Made by a program: the position numbers and the translations under genes. The notes below the pieces were generated by a model, which searched no databases, was not told where the DNA came from, and saw only the letters and a program-made list of their open reading frames with translations. A stretch of DNA of 64,000 bases from Acidobacteriota bacterium (GTDB lineage: Bacteria; Acidobacteriota; Blastocatellia; RBC074): NCBI GenBank assembly GCA_016196035.1, contig JACPYM010000040.1:1-64000 (forward strand), in the 5' to 3' direction. Below are positions 43,573 to 53,714 of the stretch, piece by piece; positions within the stretch are counted from its first letter, which is position 1; each line of letters starts with the position of its first letter.

Positions 43573-44973
43573 CTAAATGCTCGTCGCCATCCCATGCACT
43601 GCCTCCGCCGCTTCCATCACCGCTTCGCTCAGCGTCGGATGCGCGTGCATGATGTGGCCGAACTCTTCGGCGGTCGCTTCCAGGCCCATCGCCACGCAGG
43701 CTTCGGCCAGCAGGTCGGTCGCGTGTGGGCCAATCATGTGCACGCCCAGCACTTCATCATACTTGGCGTCGGCGATCACTTTGATGAAGCCTTCGGTCTC
43801 GCCCAGGATCATTGCTTTGCCCAGCGCCGAGAAGGGGAATTTGCCGATCTTGATTTCATGGCCTGCGGCCTTCGCCTTCGCTTCGGTCAAGCCGACGCTG
43901 CCGATTTCGGGTTCGCAGTAGGTGCAATTCGGCACCAGGTTGTAGTTGATTGGACGCGGGTTGCGTCCGGCAATATGTTCTGCGGCCAGGCAGCCTTCTT
44001 TGGAGGCGACGTGCGCCAGCCAGGGCGTAGGCACTACGTCACCGATGGCGTAAACATTCGGCTCGGCGGTGCGCATGTATTCGTCCACCTTGATGTAGCC
44101 GCGCTCGACTTCGCACTTGGTATTTTCCAGGCCTAGACCATCGGTGACGGGACGGCGGCCAATCGCGACGAGCAATGTTTCTGCCGTGATCGAACCGGCT
44201 TTGCCTTTGCTGTCGGTGTAATTGATCGTCACGTCATCGGCGTTGACCGTGCAGCTTTCAAACTTGGTGCTGACCATTGTGTTGATCTTGCGTTTGCGGA
44301 AGGCGCGCTGCAATTCCTTCGAGGTCTCTTCGTCTTCAATCGGGACAAGCCGGTCGAGCATTTCGATGACGGTGACTTCGCTGCCAAAGCGGTTGAAGAC
44401 CGAGGCGAATTCGACGCCGACTGCGCCTGCGCCCAGCACGACCATGCTTTTTGGCACGTGCTGAAAGTCGAGCAATTCATCGCTGGTCACGATGCGCGGA
44501 TTCTGAATCGTCAGACCCGGCAGCAGGCGCACGGCGGAACCGGTGGCGATGATGACGTTCTTGGTTGGCACGTCCGTGACTTTCCCGGCGTCGTCGGTGA
44601 CGGTGACGCGGCCTTTGCCTTCCAGCTTGCCCTGCCCTTTGAAGACGGTGATTTTGTTCTTCTTCATCAGGAAGCCGACGCCGTTGGAAAGTTTGCTAAC
44701 GATGGCGTTCTTGCGCTTGATGACGGCGGGGAAATTGAGCGTTGCGCCGGTGACTTCGACGCCGAATTCCGCCGGGTCCTTGATGAGTTCGTAAACGTGC
44801 GCCGAATGCAGCAACTCTTTGGTGGGGATGCAGCCGCGCAACAGGCAGGTGCCGCCCAGGTCTTTATCGCGTTCGATGATGGCGGTTTTCAAACCGACTT
44901 GCGCGGCGCGGATGGCGGCGACATAGCCGCCCGGCCCCGCGCCAATCACTGTGACATCAAATTGCTCTGCCAT
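43573..44973 (-). CDS. lpdA: dihydrolipoyl dehydrogenase (E3)
   Basis: The 466-residue flavoprotein has the FAD motif VIGAGPGGYVAAIRAAQ, the redox disulfide GGTCLLRGCIPTKEL, the NAD motif GAGAVGVEFASVF, the second FAD motif NVYAIGDV and the C-terminal HAHPTLSE with the active-site His. It reoxidises the dihydrolipoyl arm of E2. Its gene is upstream of the PIN module and E2 on the same strand. Confidence 0.96.
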   Translation of the reverse strand: MAEQFDVTVIGAGPGGYVAAIRAAQVGLKTAIIERDKDLGGTCLLRGCIPTKELLHSAHVYELIKDPAEFGVEVTGATLNFPAVIKRKNAIVSKLSNGVGFLMKKNKITVFKGQGKLEGKGRVTVTDDAGKVTDVPTKNVIIATGSAVRLLPGLTIQNPRIVTSDELLDFQHVPKSMVVLGAGAVGVEFASVFNRFGSEVTVIEMLDRLVPIEDEETSKELQRAFRKRKINTMVSTKFESCTVNADDVTINYTDSKGKAGSITAETLLVAIGRRPVTDGLGLENTKCEVERGYIKVDEYMRTAEPNVYAIGDVVPTPWLAHVASKEGCLAAEHIAGRNPRPINYNLVPNCTYCEPEIGSVGLTEAKAKAAGHEIKIGKFPFSALGKAMILGETEGFIKVIADAKYDEVLGVHMIGPHATDLLAEACVAMGLEATAEEFGHIMHAHPTLSEAVMEAAEAVHGMATSI

Positions 44974-45234
44974 TCTGCTCCTTCTCTAAAAATAGGCTTC
45001 TAAAAACCAGTGCGCGGCGACCACGGCACACCAAGGCCCAGACAAGCGCGGCGTCTGCGGTGCGCGGCTCTGCTTGTCGGCGCTGTGACGGTGATTTGCT
45101 TGCACGGTTGACCAATTCAATAAATGCAAAAACGATGACTGCTGGAATAAGGCCGGGATAATAAGCGGCGGTTAGTGTTTTTGCAAAAGGGCGGCGGGGT
45201 TGGCTAAACCAGCCGCAGGCCGCGCAACATCGCT
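44974..45234. other. 261-base gap, no convincing gene
   Basis: A minus-strand frame 44957-45238 with one hydrophobic stretch crosses the gap but overlaps both neighbours, lacks a ribosome binding site and is rich in Arg codons of shadow type. No terminator hairpin was recognised. Confidence 0.4.
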
Positions 45235-46413
45235 TCAAACCATCGGCAGATGGCGAATCGGCAAATGCTGCGCCGTTAGTTCCAGGCGGGCCTGTTGCAC
45301 CAATTTCAAGGCCTCATCGGCGGTTTCGCCCAACGCGGTCAAGTGCCCCATTTTGCGTCCGGGCTTCGGCCCGACTTTGCCATACAGATGCAGTTTGACA
45401 TCGGGCATGGCGCAGGCGGCCGCCCAATCCGGCTCGCCCAACTGCCACAAATCGCCCAGCAGATTCGCCATCGCGGCCGGTTTCAGCAGCGTGGTCGAAC
45501 CGAGCGGCAACCCGCACACCGCGCGCAGTTGCTGTTCAAACTGGCTGGTCACGCTGGCGTCAAAGGTGAAATGGCCGGAATTGTGCGGGCGCGGGGCCAA
45601 TTCGTTGATGAGCAACTTGCCGGACTTGGTGAGGAAAAACTCGACGCACAGCACGCCCACGACATCCAGCTTTTCCAACACGGCGCGCGTAATCTCGAGG
45701 GCTTCGTCCGCGACCGCTGGCGACACGCGCGCGGGCGCAATCGCAACATCCAGAATATGGCGGTGGTGCTCATTTTCGACCACGCCCCAATGCGCAAAGC
45801 TGCCATCGTTGCCACGCGCCGCCACGACCGAAAGCTCCACGGCAAAATCCACCAGCGCTTCCAAAATCAATTCCTGCCGCCCCGCCTTGGCCCAAACTGT
45901 GGCGGCTTCTGAAACCGAACCGAGTTTGACCTGTCCTTTGCCGTCATAACCGAACCCCGCGGTTTTGAGCACCGCCGGACAGCCGAATTCGCGCAAGCCG
46001 GTTTGCAAATCCACCAGCGAGGCAATCATCTTGAAAGGCGTCAGGGGAAACCCGTGGCGGCGCAAAAAGGTCTTTTCGCGCAACCGGTGCTGCGCGATGT
46101 GCAGCACTCCTCCGCCAGGCCGCACCGGTACGATTTCCGCCGCGGCAGCCACCGTCGCGGAAGGCACATTTTCGAATTCAAAAGTGATGACATTAACGCG
46201 GCTGGCGAATTTGCGCACTGCGTCCAAATCTTCATACGGCGCGGTCACCTCGACATCGGCGACCTGGCCTGTTGGGGTGTCGGTATCGGGCGAAAAGGTA
46301 TGCACGCGGTAGCCCATGCGGCGCGCCGCAATGGCGAACATACGCCCTAGTTGGCCGCTGCCAAGCACGCCGATGGTGGCGCCCGGAATGATCACCTCAG
46401 CCTTGGTTTTCAC
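45235..46413 (-). CDS. purK: 5-(carboxyamino)imidazole ribonucleotide synthase
   Basis: The protein has the ATP-grasp PurK signatures: IGVLGSGQLGRMFAIAARRMGY, ITFEFENVP, AVLKTAGFGYDGKGQ, VEFFLTKSGKLLINELAPRPHNSGHFT. It makes N5-CAIR from AIR, bicarbonate and ATP in purine synthesis. I prefer GTG 46413 (392 residues), which leaves 12 residues before the nucleotide motif; ATG 46455 is an alternative. PurE is not adjacent in the window. Confidence 0.93.
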   Translation of the reverse strand: MKTKAEVIIPGATIGVLGSGQLGRMFAIAARRMGYRVHTFSPDTDTPTGQVADVEVTAPYEDLDAVRKFASRVNVITFEFENVPSATVAAAAEIVPVRPGGGVLHIAQHRLREKTFLRRHGFPLTPFKMIASLVDLQTGLREFGCPAVLKTAGFGYDGKGQVKLGSVSEAATVWAKAGRQELILEALVDFAVELSVVAARGNDGSFAHWGVVENEHHRHILDVAIAPARVSPAVADEALEITRAVLEKLDVVGVLCVEFFLTKSGKLLINELAPRPHNSGHFTFDASVTSQFEQQLRAVCGLPLGSTTLLKPAAMANLLGDLWQLGEPDWAAACAMPDVKLHLYGKVGPKPGRKMGHLTALGETADEALKLVQQARLELTAQHLPIRHLPMV

Positions 46414-46539
46414 GTTGCAATGCCGCCTTTGTCTTGAGTAATTGAGGTGGCGCATTGTGGGCGATGCCCGCTGTCAAAGGCAAGGGGAGCCAGCGCCGTG
46501 AATTTGCGCCAACCCGGCCCTTACGTTTAGATAGGCGCT

Positions 46540-47439
46540 ATGCATGACATCCCGCTTTTCAACCGCCGGACGCAAACCCTCGAAACCGAAACCGTGTTTG
46601 AACAAGGCTTGATGGAATTCCTGTTTGGCACCCGCACAGGATTTTGGCTGGCCGAAAGGGTGCTGAAACACCGTTGGCCGACGGCGCTCTATGCCCATTG
46701 GCAGCACAGCACCTTCACCAAAGCGAAGATCAAACGATTTGTCGAACAATACGGCATCAACACCGCCGAAATGGAACGCCCGCTCGACTCGTTCACTTCC
46801 TTCAACGACTTTTTCATTCGCAAGCTCAAGGCCGACGCGCGCCCGATTGATCAAACCCCGGCGCACCTGATTTCACCCGCCGATGCACGATTGCTGGCTT
46901 ATGAAATCAAGCGCGACACCGTGTTGCCGGTCAAAGGCCGCGCCTTCACCCTCAACGAACTGCTGCGTTCAACCCTTGCCGCCGATTACCTGGATGGCCT
47001 GTGCCTGATCTTTCGCCTGGCCCCGGTGGACTATCACCGCTTCGCCTATATTGATGATGGCGAACAGTCGCCGGTCACGGTCATCAAGGGTTTTTACCGC
47101 AGCGTCAATCCGCTGGCGATCTGGCGGCAGTTGCCCGTCTTCAGCGAAAACCAGCGCGAAGCCTGTGTCTTGCACACCCACAATTTCGGCGACGTCATTC
47201 ACGTGGATGTCGGCGCGACCGGCGTGGGCCGCATCGTGCAACACCAACGCCAGGGCGGCCCCTGTCAGCGCGGACAGGAAAAAGGCTATTTTGAATTCGG
47301 CGGCTCGACCTCCATCCTGCTCTTCAAACCCGGCCTCGTGAAGCTGGACGGCGACATCGCAACTTATTCGGCCAAAGGGATCGAAACCTTGGTGCGTTAT
47401 GGGGAAAAAATTGGCAGCCGGGCGACAGCGAAGAATTAA
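46540..47439 (+). CDS. psd: phosphatidylserine decarboxylase proenzyme
   Basis: The 299-residue protein matches proenzyme Psd. It has SFNDFFIRKLKADARPI, ISPADARLLAYE, the histidine APVDYHRFAYIDDG, VLHTHNFGDVIHVDVGATGVGRI and the self-cleavage motif EFGGSTSILLF, where GGS replaces the usual LGS/GGST. Cleavage before Ser makes the pyruvoyl group. It makes phosphatidylethanolamine at the inner membrane. No phosphatidylserine synthase is adjacent. Confidence 0.94.
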   Translation: MHDIPLFNRRTQTLETETVFEQGLMEFLFGTRTGFWLAERVLKHRWPTALYAHWQHSTFTKAKIKRFVEQYGINTAEMERPLDSFTSFNDFFIRKLKADARPIDQTPAHLISPADARLLAYEIKRDTVLPVKGRAFTLNELLRSTLAADYLDGLCLIFRLAPVDYHRFAYIDDGEQSPVTVIKGFYRSVNPLAIWRQLPVFSENQREACVLHTHNFGDVIHVDVGATGVGRIVQHQRQGGPCQRGQEKGYFEFGGSTSILLFKPGLVKLDGDIATYSAKGIETLVRYGEKIGSRATAKN

Positions 47440-47477
47440 ATCGGGTTTCGCTTCGGTGTAGGTCAAAAACCGTGTAG

Positions 47478-47575
47478 CGGGGCGGTACCGCGCGCGTCAG
47501 CAAGCGGAGACTTTGCCGCTGCACCAGTCCGCCGTACTTGACGCGCCGCTTGCTGACGCGCGCGGTACTGCCCCG
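47478..47575. repeat. GTACCGCGCGCGT inverted-repeat element, copy 3
   Basis: Arms GGGGCGGTACCGCGCGCGTC(AGCAAGCGG) and its mirror flank a spacer that is close to the reverse complement of the spacer in the copy at 13821. So the element is inverted between the two sites. Confidence 0.9.
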
Positions 47576-47877
47576 GTGCGGCGCGCCCTGCCGTACACGC
47601 AAAAGAAAACCGATCTAATTACGCCCACGCCGCAAATGAGCGCCGTTTCCAAGTTTCTGGAGCCAGTGCTCGGCTCTGGCTCTAATTCTGCCTCAGCCGG
47701 AGTGGCTGCCGGACTTAGCACTTGAACAATCTGCTCGCCCTGTCTACTATGGGCAAACTTTCGCAGGCGTCGCTGCATGACGTGCCGTGCGAGACCAAAA
47801 CGAGTTGCAAAATCACGTTGCCGCCCGCAAGCCGGGTGGCAGGCCCAAACAAGGGCATTAGTTGAAGGGAGCAAGTA
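47576..47877. other. 302-base gap upstream of the second S41 gene
   Basis: No gene is seen. The stretch includes GCCAGTGCTCGGCTCTGGCTC, a weak hairpin, and must hold the promoter of the protease gene, but no clear -35/-10 pair was found. Confidence 0.4.
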
Positions 47878-49551
47878 GTGAAATACGGATGGCTCAAGAT
47901 TGCTGGTTTGGGATTGGCTTTGACGGTCAGTTTCGCGTTGCTGGGTTGGCCTGGCAACACGCAAGCCCAGAACATCAAAGTTGGCGGCAATAATGGCCAA
48001 TACCTCATCACCCGCGAAAAACTTTCGGCGGATTACGAAAAGGCGATGGAAGTCATCCGCGCCAATTACGTCGAACCCCGCGAATATGACGACCTGACCA
48101 AATACGCCATTCAGGGCATGCTGCACGTCCTCGATCCGCATTCGGATTACATGGACGCCAAAGCCTTCCGCGAATTCAACGACAAACAGCACAGCCGCTA
48201 TTTCGGCATCGGGGCCTACATTAGCACCCGGCTGCGTTCGACCTATATTACCGAACCTTTCAACGGTTCCCCGGCGTACCGGGCTGGCCTGCATTACGGC
48301 GACCAGATCATCAACGTGGATGGCAAAGACACAGCCAACTGGGATTCGACCAAGACGCGCGAATTGTTATTGGGCGAACGTGGCACCAAGGTGCGCGTGA
48401 CCATCAAACGGCCCGGAGTTGAAGCACCGCAAACCTTCGACATCACGCGCGACCAGATCGCGCTGCCTTCGATTCCCAGCTACTACCTGATCAAGCCGAA
48501 TATCGGCTACATCGGGCTGACCAAGAATTTCCAATCCACGACCTCGATGGAGATGGCCAACGCCATCGCCGAATTGCGCGAGCAGGGCGCCACGCAATTC
48601 ATCCTCGACTTGCGCGGCAACGGCGGCGGCTATCTGGAACAAGGCATTCTGGTCGCTGACAAACTGCTGCAACGCGGCCAGACCATCGTCTCGGTGCGCG
48701 GACGCAATAAAGCCAATGATCAATCGGCCTTTGCCGAAACCGGCGCGAGCGAAAACTTCCCGCTGGTGGTGTTGATCAACGGCAACACAGCTTCGGCCTC
48801 TGAAATCGTGGCGGGGGCGGTGCAGGATCACGACCGGGGCTTGATCGTGGGCGAAACCAGTTTTGGCAAGGGGCTGGTGCAACGCATCTTCCCGACGATG
48901 AACGGCGGCGGCTTGATCTTGACCATCGCGCATTACTACACGCCCAGCGGACGTCTGATTCAGCGCGATTATTCGAATGGTTCGCTGTTCGATTATTACG
49001 CCAAGCGCAACGCGAATGGCAAAGTCGAAGCCGGGCCGAAAGCCGAGTTGAAACAAACTGACACAGGCCGTCAGGTCTATGGCGGCGGCGGCATCGAACC
49101 GGATGTCAAAGTCGAATTCACCGACATCCTGACGCCCGCGCAACAAAAACTCTTCACGGGTTCGTGGCTCTTTGTCGCGCAACTCATCAACGGGCAAATC
49201 CCTGGCGTCAATCAGTACAAACTCGGCGGCATGGATTTCAGCAGCAAGCTCAAAGGCAGTGAATATCTGGTCAACGATGAAGTGCTCAAAGCCTGGAGCG
49301 AATACATGAACAAGTTCGCCAAAGAGCATTCCGACTTCGCCATCAAGCCCGCCGAAATCGAAGACAACAAGATTTGGGCGCGCAAGTTCGTGCGCGAAGA
49401 AGTGCTCAATGCCGCCTATGGCCAGGATCGCGCCAAGCAGGTCATTTCCGATTTGGACTTGCAACTGCAACGTGCCATCCAGGAGATGCCCAACGCCTCC
49501 GCGCTCTATGACAAGGCGCGCACCAAATCGAACGCGATGAACCGGCGCTAA
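47878..49551 (+). CDS. S41 C-terminal processing protease with PDZ domain
   Basis: GTG 47878 follows GAAGGGAG and gives 557 residues with a signal peptide ([18 protein letters not shown]). The layout matches the protease at 7230: helical LDPHSDYMD region, PDZ (about 105-190) and catalytic Ser306 (GNTASASE) with Lys331 (SFGKGLVQ), spaced 25. The two differ widely, so they are old paralogues with perhaps different substrates. A terminator follows. Confidence 0.93.
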   Translation: MKYGWLKIAGLGLALTVSFALLGWPGNTQAQNIKVGGNNGQYLITREKLSADYEKAMEVIRANYVEPREYDDLTKYAIQGMLHVLDPHSDYMDAKAFREFNDKQHSRYFGIGAYISTRLRSTYITEPFNGSPAYRAGLHYGDQIINVDGKDTANWDSTKTRELLLGERGTKVRVTIKRPGVEAPQTFDITRDQIALPSIPSYYLIKPNIGYIGLTKNFQSTTSMEMANAIAELREQGATQFILDLRGNGGGYLEQGILVADKLLQRGQTIVSVRGRNKANDQSAFAETGASENFPLVVLINGNTASASEIVAGAVQDHDRGLIVGETSFGKGLVQRIFPTMNGGGLILTIAHYYTPSGRLIQRDYSNGSLFDYYAKRNANGKVEAGPKAELKQTDTGRQVYGGGGIEPDVKVEFTDILTPAQQKLFTGSWLFVAQLINGQIPGVNQYKLGGMDFSSKLKGSEYLVNDEVLKAWSEYMNKFAKEHSDFAIKPAEIEDNKIWARKFVREEVLNAAYGQDRAKQVISDLDLQLQRAIQEMPNASALYDKARTKSNAMNRR

Positions 49552-49578
49552 CGCGGAGCAAACAATCAACGCAGACCA

Positions 49579-49612
49579 AGGCGGTTGGAAAGTTCCAGCC
49601 GCCTTTTCTTTC
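49579..49612 (+). terminator. rho-independent terminator after the second S41 gene
   Basis: AGGCGGTTGGAA and TTCCAGCCGCCT form a 12-bp stem with one G-T wobble and a 2-base loop region, followed by TTTCTTT. Confidence 0.85.
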
Positions 49613-49622
49613 GTAGGAACCA

Positions 49623-50462
49623 GTGATGCAGATCGTAGACACACATCAACACCTTTGGGATTTGGATTTATTCAAGTATTCCTGGACGGCGAGTCAGCCG
49701 GTGCTCAATCGCAGCTTTCGTCTAGCCGATTACTACGCGGCCACAGGGGGCTTCGACGTCGTCAAGACGGTGCACCTGGAATGCGACGTGGATGAGCCGG
49801 ATATGCTGGGTGAGACGCAACATATCCTGCGCCTGTCCGAACAGCCCGACAACCCGCTGGCCGGCGTCATCGCCTGTTGCCGCCCGGAACACGAAGATTT
49901 CAAAGACTACCTCGCACTAATTGCCGGGCATCCCAATCTCAAAGGCCTGCGCCGCATCCTGCACGTCGTGCCCGACGAGGTTTCGCTGACGCCCTGTTTC
50001 GTGCCCAATCTGCGCCTGCTCGAAGCGCACCATCTGTCGTTTGATATTTGCGTGTTGGCGCGTCAACTGCCGCTGGCAATTCGGCTGGTCAAAGAATGTC
50101 CCGGCGTGTCCTTCATCCTCGACCACATCGGCAACCCGAGCATTGCCGAAAACGACCTGGCGCAATGGCGCACCGACTTGGCTGAACTCGCTGGCTACCC
50201 CAACGTCGTTTGCAAAGTCTCCGGCGCGATCACCAACGCCAGCCCCGACTGGACGGCGGAAGAGTTGCGCCCGGCTATCGAAAGCGTCATCAATTGTTTT
50301 GGTTGGGATCGTGTGATGTTCGGTAGCGACTGGCCGGTCTGCACGCTCAAGGGAACCTGGAAACAGTGGGCCGATGCATTACTGGATTTGACGAAAGACG
50401 CAGGCGAAGAACAGCGGCAGAAACTTTTCAAAACGAATGCCGAGCGAATTTATAGGATTTAG
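49623..50462 (+). CDS. TIM-barrel amidohydrolase/lactonase (COG3618-like)
   Basis: The protein starts at adjacent GTG (49623) and ATG (49626) codons, about 279 residues. VDTHQHLWD near the N-terminus gives the HxH metal ligands. FILDHIGNP and VMFGSDWPV carry the later His and Asp. This is the amidohydrolase_2 pattern of L-fuconolactonase and related lactonases. The likely reaction is sugar-lactone hydrolysis; substrate unknown. Confidence 0.9.
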   Translation: MMQIVDTHQHLWDLDLFKYSWTASQPVLNRSFRLADYYAATGGFDVVKTVHLECDVDEPDMLGETQHILRLSEQPDNPLAGVIACCRPEHEDFKDYLALIAGHPNLKGLRRILHVVPDEVSLTPCFVPNLRLLEAHHLSFDICVLARQLPLAIRLVKECPGVSFILDHIGNPSIAENDLAQWRTDLAELAGYPNVVCKVSGAITNASPDWTAEELRPAIESVINCFGWDRVMFGSDWPVCTLKGTWKQWADALLDLTKDAGEEQRQKLFKTNAERIYRI

Positions 50463-50471
50463 ACCTCAGAC

Positions 50472-50588
50472 CTCAGACTTCAGACCTCAGACCTCAGACC
50501 TTTTATCCGTCAAAAATCAGTGATGCTCAAAAGTATTGAGTTAGAAATGACCTGCATCAGGTCTGAGGTCTGAGGTCTGAAGTCTGAG
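50472..50588. repeat. 29-bp perfect inverted repeat of CAGACCT units
   Basis: CTCAGACTTCAGACCTCAGA plus CCTCAGACC (50472-50500) is exactly mirrored at 50560-50588. Between the arms are 59 bases. It fills the gap between convergent genes and ends 2 bases from the stop at 50591. Confidence 0.93.
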
Positions 50589-50590
50589 CC

Positions 50591-51934
50591 TCACTGGCAT
50601 TCCACCGCGCCCTCTTTCAACAAACTCGTAAACCACACGCCCGGCGCATAGCCTTTTTCGGTCAACGTCGGTTGACGACCGTCGTAATCCGTCCCCGAAA
50701 TCGAAAAACGATAGCGGAGGCGCGCCTCGCCTTTCACTTCACGGTCAAAGCGCTCGCGCATGTCGCCCTGCGAGAAGGCGCGCGTTTGCAAGCAGTATTT
50801 CTTCTGCTGTTCGTTATAGACCACATAATTCGGGACTAAATCCACGGTGAATTCATAAGGCTGATCGCGTTTGTAAATGGTGCGCCCAGCATAGAGCACC
50901 TGCTGCGGTTGCGTGATGCCTTCGGGTTGCGGCGCGACCGTGCTGCGGATCAAGCGCATGCTCAGCGCTCCCGTATAACCGTTGCCGATGCGTTCGGGGT
51001 ACAGATTCGGCAGCGGCGCATAATAGCCATCCACCGGAAAGCGCACGGTATAGCGCAAACGCATACCCACCGGGTTGCCGCTTTCCGTCAACAGCAGTTC
51101 GTCGGTATAACTCACGATCTGGGCGCGAATGATGCGGTAATCCCCTTCAGTCATGCGTTCCGGCGCTTCCGCCACAGCAACGCCGACGGGCGTGGTCGTG
51201 GGTGAGGCGGCTTCGGGCGTAGCGCTGGCCGTGACGGTGGGCACGATCAATTGCGGATAGATGCGTTGAAAGCTGGCGCCGCTCTGTTCGCGTCCGCGCA
51301 CCATCACGCGGCAAGGTTGCGCCGGGACTTCGATCAGCACGAAGAAGTTGGTGGGGTTGGAAAAATCTCCCTGGCGAAAGCGCAAGGGGCCGATGATTTC
51401 ATTCTGTTCGTTGACCAGCATGAAATTCACCAGTTCCAGATTGGCGCCCGAAACATAAACGTTCGCCTGCAAGCGGCTGCCGCGCGCGGCCTGCACTTTT
51501 TCGAGCGGTTGCAATTGCCGCCCCACGACATTCATACAACAGGCATAGATTTCGCTCTGTGAAATGACGTTCAGGCTATAGAACCCCGTCCCGGTGAGCC
51601 GCACTTTCCACAAACCCGGACGCGGATCCCAAATGGCCACCGAACGCTTGCCATTAGCTTCGCTGCTGCTGACGTTGCCGCCATTCAACTGCGCCGGTTT
51701 GCCAAGGGGCGAGATGATTTCCCATTTGATTTCGCCCTGGGTCTGGACGTTGAAAAAGAGCCGCAACACGCTCGGTTCAATCGGCGCGCTGATTTCGCGC
51801 GTCTCGCCATTGAGCGTCGCCGAGGCGATGACCACATATTGTCCGTTGGGGTCTTCCTGCGCCGCAATTGATTGAAACCCGGCGAGCAGGGTGGCCGTAA
51901 TGAGTAGCGATCTCCAAACTGCTGTTGCAAACAT
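50591..51934 (-). CDS. secreted protein of unknown function
   Basis: The 447-residue protein has a signal peptide (SLLITATLLAGFQSIAA). The first 240 residues look like beta-sandwich domains (FNVQTQGEIKWEIISPLGKP, DPRPGLWKVRLTGTGFYSLNV), a pattern seen in bacterial pre-peptidase-like folds. A Thr/Pro/Ala-rich linker (ASATPEAASPTTTPVG) leads to a second beta-rich domain with two cysteines near the end. I recognise no catalytic motif or family. Confidence 0.75.
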   Translation of the reverse strand: MFATAVWRSLLITATLLAGFQSIAAQEDPNGQYVVIASATLNGETREISAPIEPSVLRLFFNVQTQGEIKWEIISPLGKPAQLNGGNVSSSEANGKRSVAIWDPRPGLWKVRLTGTGFYSLNVISQSEIYACCMNVVGRQLQPLEKVQAARGSRLQANVYVSGANLELVNFMLVNEQNEIIGPLRFRQGDFSNPTNFFVLIEVPAQPCRVMVRGREQSGASFQRIYPQLIVPTVTASATPEAASPTTTPVGVAVAEAPERMTEGDYRIIRAQIVSYTDELLLTESGNPVGMRLRYTVRFPVDGYYAPLPNLYPERIGNGYTGALSMRLIRSTVAPQPEGITQPQQVLYAGRTIYKRDQPYEFTVDLVPNYVVYNEQQKKYCLQTRAFSQGDMRERFDREVKGEARLRYRFSISGTDYDGRQPTLTEKGYAPGVWFTSLLKEGAVECQ

Positions 51935-52129
51935 ACCGCGTACATCCGAATTATGAAGCTGTGAATTGAGCCGATAGACTAGCGCAACTGGCGCACATGC
52001 GCCAATGCAATGGTCGGCTCAGTTCCCCTCGTAGCACTGCGTCTCACAGCCAGCGGCAAGCCTGGCTCGCGCGCCTGACCCGCAACCAAAACCGTGTATT
52101 TCCATCCAGGAGAAACTTCGGAGGCATCT

Positions 52130-52675
52130 ATGAAATTGTTTGCGCTGCTGATGGTGTTCTCACTGTCACTTTTTACCGTTCCACAAGCGCCCACCGTGGC
52201 GGAAAAGAATGCGCCGTCCAAGATCACGATTGCGACCAAAGAAGAGCCGGGCGAGCGGTTGACCGTGTCTGGCGTGATATTTGGCGCGGACGGCAAAACA
52301 CCGCTAGCGAATGCCTCGGTGTATGTCTATCACACCGATGTCAACGGGCATTACACGCCCGGCCCCAAAGACGACAACCGCAATCCGCGTTTGCGCGGCT
52401 ACATGCGCACCGACGCGCAAGGCCGTTACGAATACAGCACGATCAAACCCGCGCCCTATCCGGGCAATGGCCCACCCGCGCATATTCATTACCACGTCAA
52501 CGCGCCGGGCTATCAGGAGCGCGTCTTCGAGATCGTGTTTGAAGGCGATCCGAAGATCAGCGCCGACATCCGCACCAGGGCCGCGCAGGAAGACAGCGCG
52601 TTTTCCATCCGCCCCTTGGCACGTGAAGCACAAGGCGGCTGGCGTTGCACACAAAACGTCACGCTGCGGAAGTAA
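52130..52675 (+). CDS. intradiol ring-cleavage dioxygenase-like exported protein
   Basis: ATG 52130 follows GGAGG and gives 181 residues with a signal peptide. The fold matches intradiol dioxygenases: [34 protein letters not shown] with a candidate Tyr ligand, [23 protein letters not shown] and [10 protein letters not shown] with the His ligands. This exported short form is common in bacteria of soil but rarely characterised. It heads an operon with the two genes downstream. Confidence 0.87.
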   Translation: MKLFALLMVFSLSLFTVPQAPTVAEKNAPSKITIATKEEPGERLTVSGVIFGADGKTPLANASVYVYHTDVNGHYTPGPKDDNRNPRLRGYMRTDAQGRYEYSTIKPAPYPGNGPPAHIHYHVNAPGYQERVFEIVFEGDPKISADIRTRAAQEDSAFSIRPLAREAQGGWRCTQNVTLRK

Positions 52676-52704
52676 GCCAATCAGCAGCAATGAAGGAGCG
52701 TTCA

Positions 52705-53709
52705 ATGCAGTGTATTTATCTACTCCGTAAACCTATCTGCGGGGCCTGCCTCGCGCTGTGGCTGGGTATTTCTTGCGCCGCGCAGGACAGCGGCAACCCT
52801 ATCGCGGATGAAATCGCCCGCTTGAAGCAGGCGTTAAGCGGCTTGGCTGAAAATGACGCCGCCGCGTTTCGGCCAATGCTGGAGCAAGCTGAACAGGACC
52901 TGAAAGCAGGCCGTACCTTCGCCACGCTCTTCCGCTTGCAGCGCGGCACGCCGCAGTTGCTGGCCTTGCAATATGGCGCGACGCACAAAGCTCTCGCCCA
53001 GGGCGGACTGGCGGCCTTTGACGCCGAATGGCAACGCGCGGGCGCGGCGTTGACTGCCGGTGAAAAACGCCTGGCGGCGCGGCCCAATTTGCACGCGAGT
53101 CTGGCCGCGCGCGCCTTGAGCGAAGCCGCGCTCACCAAGATCAAGCCGCTCTATCTAGCCGGGCGGTTATTCTCGCGCGAAGACAGCATCGCCTCGGGCC
53201 TGTATTACCTTGGCCAGGCGCTAGGCAGCCTGGCGTTCGCCCGTTTTAGCGCTGCCTTGCCAGACAGCAAAACACGTCCGGCCTTTACGCCGCGCTCGCT
53301 CGCACCCGCGTTGGCGGAGCTTGAGCAAGACATCCTCGCCGCTTATAGCCAAGCCAATGTCGCCGCCGAGCAAGATCTGTACAACCAGCTCAACGCCACG
53401 CTCAAAACCGCGCAAGAACTGAATCAGGAACGGCGCTACGCCGGCGCGCTGCTTCAGTACCTGGAAGCGCGCCGCGTGTTGGGCGTGCTCAAAGCACTTG
53501 AAACACCGCCGACGCTCGTCGAATTGCAAACCAAGAGCGCGGCTTTCCAAACGCAAATGGCCGCGCGCCAGCGCGATGACAGCCTGGCGCAGATGTATTG
53601 GGAAGTCGCCCAGAGCGCGCTGTCCACGGCCTCGCCCGACAACTTGAAACAAGCCGCCGTACTTTTGCACGAAGTGCTGCCGCGCTATTTCCAACTAATC
53701 CCGGAGTAA
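52705..53709 (+). CDS. exported helical protein of unknown function
   Basis: ATG 52705 follows AAGGAG and gives 334 residues. An N-terminal export signal (ICGACLALWLGISCAAQ) may be a lipoprotein-like or cleaved signal. The rest is almost all alpha-helix rich in Ala, Leu, Gln and Arg with no recognised motif. It lies between the dioxygenase-like gene (29 bases) and the candidate selenoprotein gene (5 bases), so the three proteins may work together in the periplasm. Confidence 0.8.
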   Translation: MQCIYLLRKPICGACLALWLGISCAAQDSGNPIADEIARLKQALSGLAENDAAAFRPMLEQAEQDLKAGRTFATLFRLQRGTPQLLALQYGATHKALAQGGLAAFDAEWQRAGAALTAGEKRLAARPNLHASLAARALSEAALTKIKPLYLAGRLFSREDSIASGLYYLGQALGSLAFARFSAALPDSKTRPAFTPRSLAPALAELEQDILAAYSQANVAAEQDLYNQLNATLKTAQELNQERRYAGALLQYLEARRVLGVLKALETPPTLVELQTKSAAFQTQMAARQRDDSLAQMYWEVAQSALSTASPDNLKQAAVLLHEVLPRYFQLIPE

Positions 53710-53714
53710 CACGA

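Noticed and set aside
44957-45238. 93-residue protein between purK and lpdA
   Set aside because: It overlaps both neighbours, has no start signal, and most of its residues are Arg/Ala from GC-rich shadow codons.
47497-48294. 265-residue minus-strand frame across the repeat and start of the second S41 gene
   Set aside because: It runs through an inverted repeat and antisense to a conserved signal peptide and protease start.
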